Positions 9,274-15,832 of a stretch of 64,000 nucleotides of DNA are shown piece after piece; within the stretch, counting starts at the first letter, position 1; each line of letters begins with the position of its first letter. The notes under the pieces were generated by a model. The model did not search any database. It saw only the letters and a program-made list of their open reading frames with translations, and was not told the DNA's origin. Origin of the DNA: AP-15 sp963750195 (GTDB lineage Bacteria; Pseudomonadota; Alphaproteobacteria; ATCC43930; CGMCC-115725); contig CAVVPS010000005.1 in assembly GCA_963750195.1 (NCBI GenBank), forward strand, positions 248,001 to 312,000, read 5' to 3'. The position numbers were made by a program, and so were the translations under genes.

Positions 9274-9765
9274 TTAATCGCCGGATTTTGTTCCGGCCCG
9301 CTCGGCTCGGCCAGCCTCAGTGATCGCGGCGCGCGCGAGTGCATCGGCCCGTTCGTTTTCGGGATGACCGGCATGGCCGCGCACCCATTCCCAGGCGACC
9401 TGGTGGCGCTGTGCGGCGGCGTCGAGCCGTTGCCACAGATCGACATTCTTGACCGGCTTTTTGTCAGCGGTCCGCCAGCCGCGCTGTTTCCAGGCGTGGA
9501 TCCACTTGGTGATGCCGTCGCGCAGATATTGGCTGTCGCTGAACAGCCGCACCCGGCAGGGCCGCTTCAGGGCCTCCAGCCCGGAAATGGCCGCCATCAT
9601 CTCCATGCGGTTGTTGGTGGTAAGAGGCTCGAACCCGCTCAACTCCTTCTCGACCTCACGATAGCGCAGGATCGCCGCCCAGCCCCCCGGGCCGGGATTG
9701 CCGCTGCAAGCGCCGTCGGTAAAAATCTCGACCTCGGCCGGCTCGGGCCCACCGACCTCAGACAT
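9274..9765 (-). CDS. rnhA: Ribonuclease HI
   Basis: An intact 163-residue RNase HI that cleaves the RNA strand of RNA-DNA hybrids with two metal ions. The catalytic residues are present: D17 in IFTDGACSGNPGPGGWA, E55 in NNRMEMMAA, D77 in LFSDSQYLRDGI and D141 in ENERADALAR, with the flexible-loop histidine H131 in WVRGHAGH. A C-terminal extension of about 15 residues is typical of alphaproteobacterial copies. The start overlaps the end of thrB by 8 nt, the usual thrB-rnhA arrangement, so translation is probably coupled. Its 3' end overlaps that of dnaE2 by 4 nt on the opposite strand. Confidence 0.95.
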   Translation of the reverse strand: MSEVGGPEPAEVEIFTDGACSGNPGPGGWAAILRYREVEKELSGFEPLTTNNRMEMMAAISGLEALKRPCRVRLFSDSQYLRDGITKWIHAWKQRGWRTADKKPVKNVDLWQRLDAAAQRHQVAWEWVRGHAGHPENERADALARAAITEAGRAERAGTKSGD

Positions 9766-10723
9766 CGAGGCCGTAATCTCGCGGACTTGCGACGGTGCGG
9801 TGAAAGCGCAGCTTGCGCAAAAATTCGAGCGGGTCCTTGGGACGCACCAACGCTCCCTGCGGCTGGTTGAGCCAGTCGAACAGCCGCGTCAGCAGAAAGC
9901 GCAGCGCGCTGCCGCGCGCCAAGAGCGGCAGTGCGGCGAGTTCTTCCGGCGCCAGGGGCCGCGCCCGGCGATAGCCGTCGAGCAGCAGCCGGGTCTTGGT
10001 CACGTTGAGGCTGCCGTCGCCTTCGAAACACCAGGCATTGAGGCACACCGCCAAGTCGTACGCGAAAAAATCGGTGCAGGCGAAATAGAAGTCGATCAGA
10101 CCGGAAACATCGCGGTCGCGAAAAAACACGTTGTCGGGAAATAGATCGGCATGGATCACCCCGACCGGCAGATCACGCGGCCAGCACTGCTCGAGCAGCG
10201 ACAGCTCGTCGGCGAGCTCCTCGGCAAGTCCCGGCTGCACCTCGCCCGCGCGTTTCCGGCAGGCTTCGAACAGTCGCCGCCAACCCGCGACCGAAAGATC
10301 GTTCGTTCGGGTCATCGGAAAGCCGATCCCGGCGCTGTGCAATGCGGCCAATGCCCGGCCGACGCCGGCGCAGTGGAACGGCTGGATGCGCCGCGGCCAC
10401 ATCCCGGCGAGAAACGTCACCATCGCCGCCGGGCGGCCGCACAGCTCGCGCAGGGCGATCCCGTCGTATCCGCGCAGCGGCGTCGGACAGGCCACCCCGC
10501 GATGCGCCAGATGATCCATCAGTGCGATAAAAAACGGCAAATCCTCGCGGGTGACCCGTTTTTCATAAAGGGTAAGGATAAAATTGCCGCGCTCGGTGGC
10601 GACCAGAAAATTCGAATTCTCGACCCCTTCGGCGATCCCCTTGCACGAAAGCACCTCGCCGATGTCGTAGAGCGCGACAAAGGCCCTCAGCTCGTCGTCG
10701 GCGACGTCGGTATAGACCGCCAT
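9758..10723 (-). CDS. thrB: Homoserine kinase, ThrB type II
   Basis: An intact 321-residue kinase of the aminoglycoside-phosphotransferase fold that phosphorylates L-homoserine in threonine synthesis. The catalytic loop VIHADLFPDNVFF and the metal-binding GLIDFYFACTD are clear. The N-terminal lobe contains IAEGVENSNFLV and NFILTLYEKRV. The length matches the alphaproteobacterial ThrB family of about 320 residues. It overlaps rnhA by 8 nt. The partner ispH that precedes thrB in many relatives is not here: the upstream neighbour is a divergent CDGSH gene 147 bp away. Confidence 0.93.
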   Translation of the reverse strand: MAVYTDVADDELRAFVALYDIGEVLSCKGIAEGVENSNFLVATERGNFILTLYEKRVTREDLPFFIALMDHLAHRGVACPTPLRGYDGIALRELCGRPAAMVTFLAGMWPRRIQPFHCAGVGRALAALHSAGIGFPMTRTNDLSVAGWRRLFEACRKRAGEVQPGLAEELADELSLLEQCWPRDLPVGVIHADLFPDNVFFRDRDVSGLIDFYFACTDFFAYDLAVCLNAWCFEGDGSLNVTKTRLLLDGYRRARPLAPEELAALPLLARGSALRFLLTRLFDWLNQPQGALVRPKDPLEFLRKLRFHRTVASPRDYGLDV

Positions 10724-10870
10724 CGGCTTGCTCCAGCGCTCCCGGCATCGACCCGGCCCGGCATCAACCTGGCCTTGTGCGCCGAGCGCGGCTCGAATAC
10801 AGTCCCGGCGCCGTCAAGCCGCCGCCGGTGCGCGCGGATATCGGCTACAACTCTGTTGGGGGTACAAGCA

Positions 10871-11110
10871 ATGGCCGACCCGATTCCAGCACAAAAAGAG
10901 CCCTACGGCATCACCGTCGAAGCCGGCAAGCGGTATTTCTGGTGCGCCTGCGGACGCAGCGCCAACCAGCCGTTCTGCGACGGCTCCCATCAGGGCACCG
11001 GGCTCACTCCGGTCCCGTTCACCGCCGCGGCCAGCGAAGAGGTCTGGCTGTGCGGCTGCAAGCAGACATCCGGCAAGCCGTTCTGCGACGGTACGCACAA
11101 CGGACTGTGA
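10871..11110 (+). CDS. Twin CDGSH iron-sulfur protein
   Basis: A 79-residue protein with two CDGSH motifs, WCACGRSANQPFCDGSH and WLCGCKQTSGKPFCDGTH. Each has the C-x-C-x(n)-P-x-C-D-G-(S/T)-H pattern that binds a [2Fe-2S] cluster through three cysteines and one histidine. Bacterial members are soluble electron-transfer or cluster-handling proteins of unsettled function. The start at 10871 (MADPIPAQKEPYGITVEAGK) was chosen because homology begins there and no earlier start gives a credible protein. Its stop overlaps the GTG start of the following lipoprotein by 4 nt, so the two genes are probably co-translated. Confidence 0.9.
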   Translation: MADPIPAQKEPYGITVEAGKRYFWCACGRSANQPFCDGSHQGTGLTPVPFTAAASEEVWLCGCKQTSGKPFCDGTHNGL

Positions 11111-11653
11111 GCCGGGGTTGGGCCGCACCGGCGGCGGTCGCCGTCGGTCTTCTTGTCCTGTCCGGGTGCAGCTGGTTGCCGTTCTCGTCTTCGTCATCGA
11201 CGGCGCCCGCCCAAACCTGTCCGAGTGCCATCATCCTGCGGCCGCTCTCCAACACCGCCGTATTCGGCTCCGCGCCGGAGCGCAACCCGGAGAACGTAGC
11301 CTTTTACGGGCTGTTGAGCGAAGTCGATCGCCGGTGCGACTACGTCGGCGACGCAATGCATCTGAGCCTCGATGTGATCGTCGTCGGCCAGCGCGGCCCG
11401 GCGGGCAAGGGCGACGAGCGTTGATCTGGCCTACTTCGTCGCGGTGACCGGGCCCAATCAATCGATCCTCAGCAAGAAGCCATTTAGCGTCCGTATCGGC
11501 TTCGACCCCGACCAGATCCGCGCCGGCGTCACCGACCATATCGAGGAGGTGATCCCGCTCGCCGGGCATAAAGGCACCGACCTGAACGTCCTTGTCGGCT
11601 TCCAGCAAAACCCCGACGTCCTCGACTTCTACAAGCACTTCCGCGGCCGCTGA
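11107..11653 (+). CDS. Putative lipoprotein of unknown function, one frameshift
   Basis: The GTG at 11107 overlaps the preceding TGA (GTGA). The N-terminus is a lipoprotein signal with a hydrophobic stretch ending in the lipobox LSGC (AVGLLVLSGCSWLPF). The mature part begins with CPSAIILRPLSNTAVFG, and the frame stops at 11422-11424. Removing one T near 11421 joins it to DLAYFVAVTGPNQSILSKK and VGFQQNPDVLDFYKHFRGR, giving about 182 residues. Short proteins of this kind occur as uncharacterised lipoproteins in Rhodospirillales. No catalytic motif was seen. It probably sits in the inner leaflet of the outer membrane or on the inner membrane. Confidence 0.7.
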
Positions 11654-12225
11654 CCCGAACCGAGCCTCGCGGAGAAAATGAACCCTGAGCAGCAGAGCCC
11701 GCGGCGCATGGTTGATCGCGGCCCCGCTATGTGAAAAATGTCGTGGTCTGCCGAACACGGTGCGGCCCAGCCGCTGCCTTAGATCAAAAACAAATTGAGC
11801 GGCTACCCGTCGCGATTCCGGAGCCGCTCTTCATCTGTCCTAGATTTCGTGTCTGGGCAGGGCTACGTATTCCGGCACGCAACAAAGTATTTGTGGCGCT
11901 CAGCGGCACCCCACCGGTAAGTCAGAAATGGTTGGTTGGTCGCCGAGGACTAGGAGGCTAAGATCGGGACTTTATGATTACCTGAAAACATTTGTCATGG
12001 CATTTATGCGACTTTGACAGAAGCACGGCCGTCCGGGCAAAACACAACATCTAGATTTAGGCCCCGCCAATGCCCAATCCATTTTTTATGACCAACTCGG
12101 GGCGGTTTCTATCGTTAGTACCTTTTCTATGCAAGTGCCGTATTCGTGCCAACCAGAAATTGCAAGCTGACGAGGCTACAGTGATAACCAATTAGAACAT
12201 CAACTGGGTTTGCGGGAGGAAAACA
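11654..12225. other. Non-coding stretch at the left edge of the accessory island
   Basis: No convincing gene was found. An 8-bp inverted repeat (GAGCGGCT at 11797, AGCCGCTC at 11822, 17-nt loop) could be a weak hairpin but lacks a T run. Base composition becomes clearly more AT-rich from about 11950. A partial TTATGCG motif lies at 12004-12010. The last bases (GCGGGAGGAAAACA) give a strong ribosome binding site for the lipoprotein gene at 12226. Confidence 0.5.
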
Positions 12226-12609
12226 ATGCAATGCGGACGCTTACTGAACGCCGTAGGTGTGACGATCCTCCTCAGCGTTTCAGCGTGCGGTGGATATGAA
12301 TCCGAAGGATCCACGGGGGGTTATTATACTTATACAGCCCCTAGCGATTATTCCCCCGCAGCGCCAACGCCGATGCCAACCGAGCCCGAGCCGCAGCTCG
12401 CGATGCCCGAGCCCGAGCCGCAGTTCACGATGCCCGAGCCCGAGCCGCAATTCACGATGCCCGAGCCCGAGCCGCAATTCACGATGCCGGACGTAAGCGG
12501 GGGTGGGGACGGGGGTGCGGATATGCCGGACGTAGGCGGGGGTGGAGTGGGTCTTTCGGATATCGGCCGTGAGCGGTTCGAGCGACCGAAGACTTTTGAG
12601 TATCGGTGA
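12226..12609 (+). CDS. Small lipoprotein with Pro-Glu tandem repeats
   Basis: A 127-residue protein with a lipoprotein signal peptide (VGVTILLSVSAC, lipobox LSVSAC, Cys21). The mature chain is low complexity: a Tyr/Ser-rich stretch, then MPTEPEPQLA and three copies of the nonapeptide MPEPEPQFT, then Gly-rich MPDV blocks. The Pro-Glu stretch resembles a rigid spacer that could cross the periplasm or bind the cell wall, but no named family was recognised. A strong site GGAGG precedes the ATG. Genes on both sides are unrelated, and a copy of the TTATGCG motif lies just downstream. Confidence 0.7.
   Translation: MQCGRLLNAVGVTILLSVSACGGYESEGSTGGYYTYTAPSDYSPAAPTPMPTEPEPQLAMPEPEPQFTMPEPEPQFTMPEPEPQFTMPDVSGGGDGGADMPDVGGGGVGLSDIGRERFERPKTFEYR
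12402..12482 (+). repeat. 27-bp tandem repeat, three copies
   Basis: Three consecutive 27-bp units starting ATGCCCGAGCCCGAGCCGCA encode MPEPEPQFT. Copies two and three are identical; copy one differs by one synonymous base (CAG for CAA). A degenerate unit (MPTEPEPQLA) precedes them. Such near-perfect repeats usually change copy number by slippage. Confidence 0.9.
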
Positions 12610-12616
12610 TAGCCGA

Positions 12617-12641
12617 TTTTTCCGCAATCGGCATTATGCGG
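12617..12641 (+). repeat. TTATGCG motif, copy A
   Basis: The 25-bp sequence starting TTTTTCCGCAATCGGC and ending ATTATGCGG recurs in related form at 12742-12766, 15538-15560 and 18523-18547, always in the same orientation and always between genes. In this copy the arms GCCGAT (12612-12617) and ATCGGC (12627-12632) also form a hairpin. It follows the stop of the tandem-repeat lipoprotein by a few bases. Confidence 0.55.
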
Positions 12642-12741
12642 CGGTTGCCTCGCCGTGTTTCATTAATCAACGATTTCGGGAAGGCCGTGCGCGGCTTCGG
12701 TGCGTTGCGTTGCACAAGCCGCCACGGCTGGTCGCCCTCTC

Positions 12742-12766
12742 ATTTTCGAGATTGCACGTTATGCGG
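12742..12766 (+). repeat. TTATGCG motif, copy A2
   Basis: ATTTTCGAGATTGCACG followed by TTATGCGG shares the T-run, the central C/G-rich part and the TTATGCGG end with copy A, 125 bp upstream. The intervening 100 bases hold no gene. Confidence 0.45.
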
Positions 12767-12783
12767 CTTTTGACGCTGCTGTT

Positions 12784-13491
12784 TTAAGTTCCGTCCCGTG
12801 AAGGCCACGTATTGAAACTGGGTCCGAGCTGGAACATGCCACTATCGATAGGACGACCGATAGTAAAACCCCCGCCTCCACCTGCCGCCCCGCCTCCAGC
12901 TGTCGCCCTGCCGCTTTCCAAGCGCACGCTTCGCGCTTCGATTGCTTTCTGTGCTTCCTGTAGCTTGGTATTAAGCCTCGTTTGTATCTCGGACGATTTT
13001 GCCCTTATAATGTCTACATTTATATACAGGTCAAACGCTTGTTGCAGTGTGGTTTGACTCTCAGTTAAGCGTCGAAAAGCGGTGTCGATTTGCGCAAGAT
13101 TTCTGTCACGAGAATTTAGGACAATATCTGCGCGATCACGAAGCTCTCCATACCGACCTGCGCCTTCGTTAATCTTAGCTGTCTCTTTTTCATCGAAGAA
13201 GGCGGTGGTGACCAATGAAATGGCGCCCGAAACAAACGCTAGCGCTGCGGCAACAATTTTAACTCCAAGGAAGTCGGCGGCCGGAGCAACTAAGGAAGAA
13301 GCCGCGCCACCTGAAATGAGAGCCAGTGATCCCGAAATCACATAAATATATTTCTTTATGTTTACACGGCGTTGACCGCTTTGGAGAAGCATCTCACGCT
13401 TCTCTTGGGCGATGGCCCTTATGTATTCCATACTACTTAGAACACGGAGAAGCCCTATCTCGTCGTCTTCCGCTGAGGCGTCTTGAGCCAT
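12784..13491 (-). CDS. Two-TM coiled-coil membrane protein, SLATT-like
   Basis: A 235-residue protein. After an N-terminal helix there are two transmembrane segments (about residues 48-66, IYVISGSLALISGGAASSLV, and about 77-97, IVAAALAFVSGAISLVTTAF). They are followed by DEKETAKINEGAGRYGELRD and a long helical region to about residue 190, then a Gly-rich tail. This order, with the Y-x-x-L-R motif after the second membrane segment, resembles SLATT domains, 2TM effectors associated with nucleotide-signalling and SLOG conflict systems. No cyclase, SLOG or peptidase partner is adjacent. It sits next to a site-specific recombinase in AT-richer DNA, suggesting recent acquisition. The SLATT assignment is tentative. 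Confidence 0.5.
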   Translation of the reverse strand: MAQDASAEDDEIGLLRVLSSMEYIRAIAQEKREMLLQSGQRRVNIKKYIYVISGSLALISGGAASSLVAPAADFLGVKIVAAALAFVSGAISLVTTAFFDEKETAKINEGAGRYGELRDRADIVLNSRDRNLAQIDTAFRRLTESQTTLQQAFDLYINVDIIRAKSSEIQTRLNTKLQEAQKAIEARSVRLESGRATAGGGAAGGGGGFTIGRPIDSGMFQLGPSFNTWPSRDGT

Positions 13492-13657
13492 GTGCCTGTC
13501 CCTTTACGCTTGGCGATAAACGCCACCACGCAAATCTCTGGTTTGACGTGACTTAGGTCAAGCGTTTTGCCAGCCGAGGTCGTTTTTTGCTAGTACGCCG
13601 CTGAGATTGCAGAAATCAAGAAATTCGGGAAAAATCTTGCGCCTGTCCGATCAAGGG

Positions 13658-13674
13658 GTTACGCTTCCCGTAAC
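13658..13674. promoter_or_regulatory. Inverted repeat just upstream of the recombinase gene
   Basis: GTTACG at 13658-13663 and CGTAAC at 13669-13674 form a 6-bp inverted repeat with a 5-nt spacer, ending two bases before the recombinase ATG at 13677. The 9-mer TTCCCGTAA inside it (13665-13673) recurs exactly at 18524-18532 in the TTATGCG motif copy C. It could be an autoregulatory operator or a recombination site. Confidence 0.4.
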
Positions 13675-13676
13675 TT

Positions 13677-14269
13677 ATGACCGAAACGAAATTGGAAACC
13701 AAGGCCGAACCACCCCCCGAAAACCGCCGTCTCGGCTATGCCCGCGTCAGCACCGTAGGGCGACGCTCGACAGCCAGCTTGAGCAGCTACGCGGCATCGG
13801 ATGCACCAAGATTTACCGGGAGAAGGTGACGGGCGCGCACAACGACCGGCGCGAGCTTCTCAAAATGCTGAAGGGCCTCGCGCCCGGCGACGTGGTGACA
13901 GTGACGCGCATCGACCGCCTCGCGCGCAGCACCTTCGACCTGTTCGGCATCGTCAAGCGCATCGTGGACGCCAAGGCGCAATTCCGATCCTTGGTGGAGC
14001 CGTGGGCCGACACCGGCACCAGCACCGGGCGCTTGATGCTGGCGGTACTCGACGGCTTGGCGGACGTGGAGCGCGATCTAATCCGCACCCGCACCGCCGA
14101 GGGCCGCAGCCGGGCGCAAAAGCGCGGGCAGCACATGGGCCGCCCCTCGAAACTCACCGACGCACAGAAGGCCGAGGCCCGCAAGCGGCGGGCGCAGGGC
14201 GCGACCCTTGCCGAACTCGCCCGCAGCTACGGTGTCGGAAAGAGTACCATTTCGCGCTTGGCAACGTGA
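13677..14269 (+). CDS. Serine recombinase (resolvase/invertase family), one frameshift
   Basis: A small serine recombinase of about 197 residues. The N-terminal RRLGYARVST holds the catalytic serine. The frame breaks near 13761, where one missing base in the GQTLDSQ motif moves the body into another frame. The body contains LDSQLEQLRGIGCTKIYREK, PGDVVTVTRIDRLARS (the conserved R-x-D-R-L-x-R-S active-site region) and LAVLDGLADVERDLIRTRTA. The C-terminal HTH reads AEARKRRAQGATLAELARSY and GVGKSTISRL. It would invert, resolve or integrate DNA in this island. ATG 13677 was chosen because it precedes the catalytic YARVS by about 20 residues. As sequenced it is inactive unless the deletion is an error. 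Confidence 0.85.
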
Positions 14270-14737
14270 ATGTGGAAAACATTCGAGCAGTTTTGCAAAG
14301 ATCACGAAAAGACCATTGAATTTTTCCAAACGGTCGCCACGCTGTTAGCGGTTATCGTATCTTTGTTTATAGCGTGGTTGGCACGCAGAGCCAGCAATAC
14401 GCGGCTTCGAGCAAGGTTTCAGAAGGCAGTAATTGCGCACTCCGCCCTCAGCAGATATCCCACCTATATCGCCATTTCGATTACCAACACGGGCATATTA
14501 CCACTACGACTCCCCATGTCCTTTTTACAGTTGAGGGTTCCATTCCGCAGAAACAATTGGATGGTTATGCCCAACTCTGGCAACGAGTTGGTTATACCGC
14601 CAAAAACATTTCCTGTCGAAATTGTTCCGCGTGCAACCGAAACATTCTATCCTATGGAAATTAATCGTTTTAGAAACACCTTCCATAAGATGGCTATCTC
14701 GGCGAAAGATTTACTCGTTTCTTGTTTCGGTTCGTGA
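14270..14737 (+). CDS. Unknown membrane-anchored protein
   Basis: A 155-residue protein whose ATG follows the recombinase stop with no gap. One transmembrane helix lies at about residues 22-41 (VATLLAVIVSLFIAWLARRA). The rest is a soluble beta-rich domain with TYIAISITNTGILPLRLPMS and VEIVPRATETFYPMEI. This resembles single-pass proteins found in genomic islands with an immunoglobulin-like exposed domain, but I do not recognise a named family. Codon use is more AT-rich than in the flanking housekeeping genes. Confidence 0.55.
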   Translation: MWKTFEQFCKDHEKTIEFFQTVATLLAVIVSLFIAWLARRASNTRLRARFQKAVIAHSALSRYPTYIAISITNTGILPLRLPMSFLQLRVPFRRNNWMVMPNSGNELVIPPKTFPVEIVPRATETFYPMEINRFRNTFHKMAISAKDLLVSCFGS

Positions 14738-14847
14738 GAGTGACGGTTGTTACTGACGATGGAATGCGGTTCAATGCAATTGTTGATAAGGACATTCGCA
14801 TAATACTTGAGCAATGTCGGAAAAACGCACCGACCACGATCATGTAA
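14734..14847 (+). CDS. Possible 37-residue protein coupled to the preceding gene
   Basis: A GTG at 14734 overlaps the stop of the membrane protein (GTGA) and opens a short frame reading RVTVVTDDGMRFNAIVDKD and IRIILEQCRKNAPTTIM before TAA. The 4-nt overlap is typical of translational coupling. Length and lack of homologues that I know of make this doubtful; it could be a fragment of a longer gene broken by a frameshift. Confidence 0.3.
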   Translation: MRVTVVTDDGMRFNAIVDKDIRIILEQCRKNAPTTIM

Positions 14848-15099
14848 TTCGGAATGTTCTGGAGCCGCCTCATTTCATCCCGTACAGGCTGCATGTCCCC
14901 GATGATGTGATGTTGCCACCACCCCCGGGGCGCAACTTGAAACCGCCGCCAAGATCGCGGCCGGCCCCGTGTTCCTGGCCGGTTTCGTCTACCAGCGGCG
15001 GCCCAAGACGGCAATCATGAAGCGCCCGGTGCTGGGAACCGGCGAGTCGGCTTGCAGCGCACCGCTGTCGATGCCATAGCCAAGGATGGGAGACGCCCA
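14848..15099. other. Short gap without a supported gene
   Basis: The segment reads NVLEPPHFIPYRLHVPDDVM in one frame, which could be the remains of an exported or recombinase-associated protein, but no start or family was recognised. The last 20 bases contain GGGAGA, a suitable ribosome binding site for the GTG at 15100. Confidence 0.35.
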
Positions 15100-15495
15100 G
15101 TGAATGCCCTTGACGAATACATTGACCTCATCGTCGAACCGACGTTCGAAGACTTTAGAAAAAATCCCGGCTCTGCACGGCATGGATTTCTAGCCTGCAT
15201 CGCTGTCTTTCATAGCGTTGACCGTGCGGCACAGCTAATGTCAAAAAAGAGTGCGACCGTTCGACAGAAATGGCGCTCAAAATCGTTCGAATTCACCGCG
15301 ATAGATATGATCACGCACCATTTCAAGCACACGCACAGCTCTCTCGATGAACCAAATCAGCATCACGACGGCATCCCCCTCTCGTTCGCATTAGGTCTTG
15401 GGGAGAAACCTGATCAACTTGAAACACGTAATCTTGTGTTTCTAGTGCGCGACGTGCTCAAGTTTTTGCGGCAACAGGCGACGGCCATAGGTTAG
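15100..15495 (+). CDS. Unknown soluble protein of the accessory island
   Basis: A 131-residue protein starting at GTG 15100 (read as NALDEYIDLIVEPTFEDFRK), preceded by GGGAGA. Most of it looks helical, with HGFLACIAVFHSVDRAAQLM, ITHHFKHTHSSLDEPNQHHD and VFLVRDVLKFLRQQA. The histidine-rich middle part could bind metal, but the spacing fits no motif I know. An ATG at 15052 would give a longer form in the same frame, but it lacks a ribosome binding site. It is the last gene before a pair of TTATGCG/TTATCGG motif copies. Confidence 0.5.
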   Translation: MNALDEYIDLIVEPTFEDFRKNPGSARHGFLACIAVFHSVDRAAQLMSKKSATVRQKWRSKSFEFTAIDMITHHFKHTHSSLDEPNQHHDGIPLSFALGLGEKPDQLETRNLVFLVRDVLKFLRQQATAIG

Positions 15496-15496
15496 C

Positions 15497-15560
15497 GAAT
15501 TTCCAGAATCGCGCTTATCGGGCTCTTTGACCGCTGATTTTCCCGAACGGCGGTTATGCG
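15497..15560 (+). repeat. Paired TTATGCG-type motifs, copy B
   Basis: The left half (15497-15523, AATTTCCAGAATCGCGC then TTATCGGG) is a degenerate copy. The right half (15538-15560, TTTTCCCGAACGGCGG then TTATGCG) is close to copies A and C. They lie 2,920 bp downstream of copy A and 2,986 bp upstream of copy C, measured at TTATGCG. The pair marks the junction between two gene groups with nothing in common. Confidence 0.5.
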
Positions 15561-15832
15561 CCATCCGCGGCAACCGGGTGGGGAACGTACTAAGATCCTA
15601 AAGCGCATATAACCAGCGCCGAAACCGGCGGCAACATCACGTTTCATTTGACCCGTGAACGTCGTCACCCGACATAGACAGAGGGTATCGACTAACGGAA
15701 CGCTGTGACGTTAGTTTCTTCGCGCAGACGCTGATCGCATGCAGCGGCCCGTGGTTTGGTTCGTGGGTCGATCGCGGGACCCTATCGTAACCAATTGAAA
15801 TCGTTTGATCAATAACGGAGGGATAGTCCGCG

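Larger units (their letters stand above)
5739..9277 (+). pseudogene. dnaE2: DnaE2 error-prone DNA polymerase III alpha subunit, heavily frameshifted
   Basis: DnaE2 (ImuC) is the translesion polymerase of the SOS mutasome. The ATG at 5739 overlaps the imuB stop by 17 nt. In order one sees the PHP domain (LQVTTNFSFLRGAAHP, AITDRNSLAGIVRAH), the palm (RGILCQGRGSAANS), [20 protein letters not shown] with both catalytic aspartates, LKIDVLALGMLT with the third, and VQRPGP-type IVRPGPIQGDMVHPYL. These are followed by GYDRDFATRCFSQIEGFGTY, the HhH part (LRLGFRQIKGF) and the OB fold (VVFITIEDETGIANLIIW). About a dozen frame changes are needed. Those I could resolve are one-base insertions, for example near 5796, 6214, 6593, 7360, 7511, 7620, 8043, 8147 and 8827. 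Four palindromic elements lie inside the gene. No key catalytic residue is lost. Confidence 0.9.

Noticed and set aside
5739..9277. Programmed ribosomal frameshifting in dnaE2.
   Set aside because: About a dozen shifts without slippery heptamers or conserved stimulatory structures cannot be programmed. Single-base insertions fit better.
12784..13491. A full CBASS or SMODS defence operon around the SLATT-like gene.
   Set aside because: No nucleotidyltransferase, SLOG or ubiquitin-like processing gene lies nearby, so only an orphan effector-like protein is suggested.
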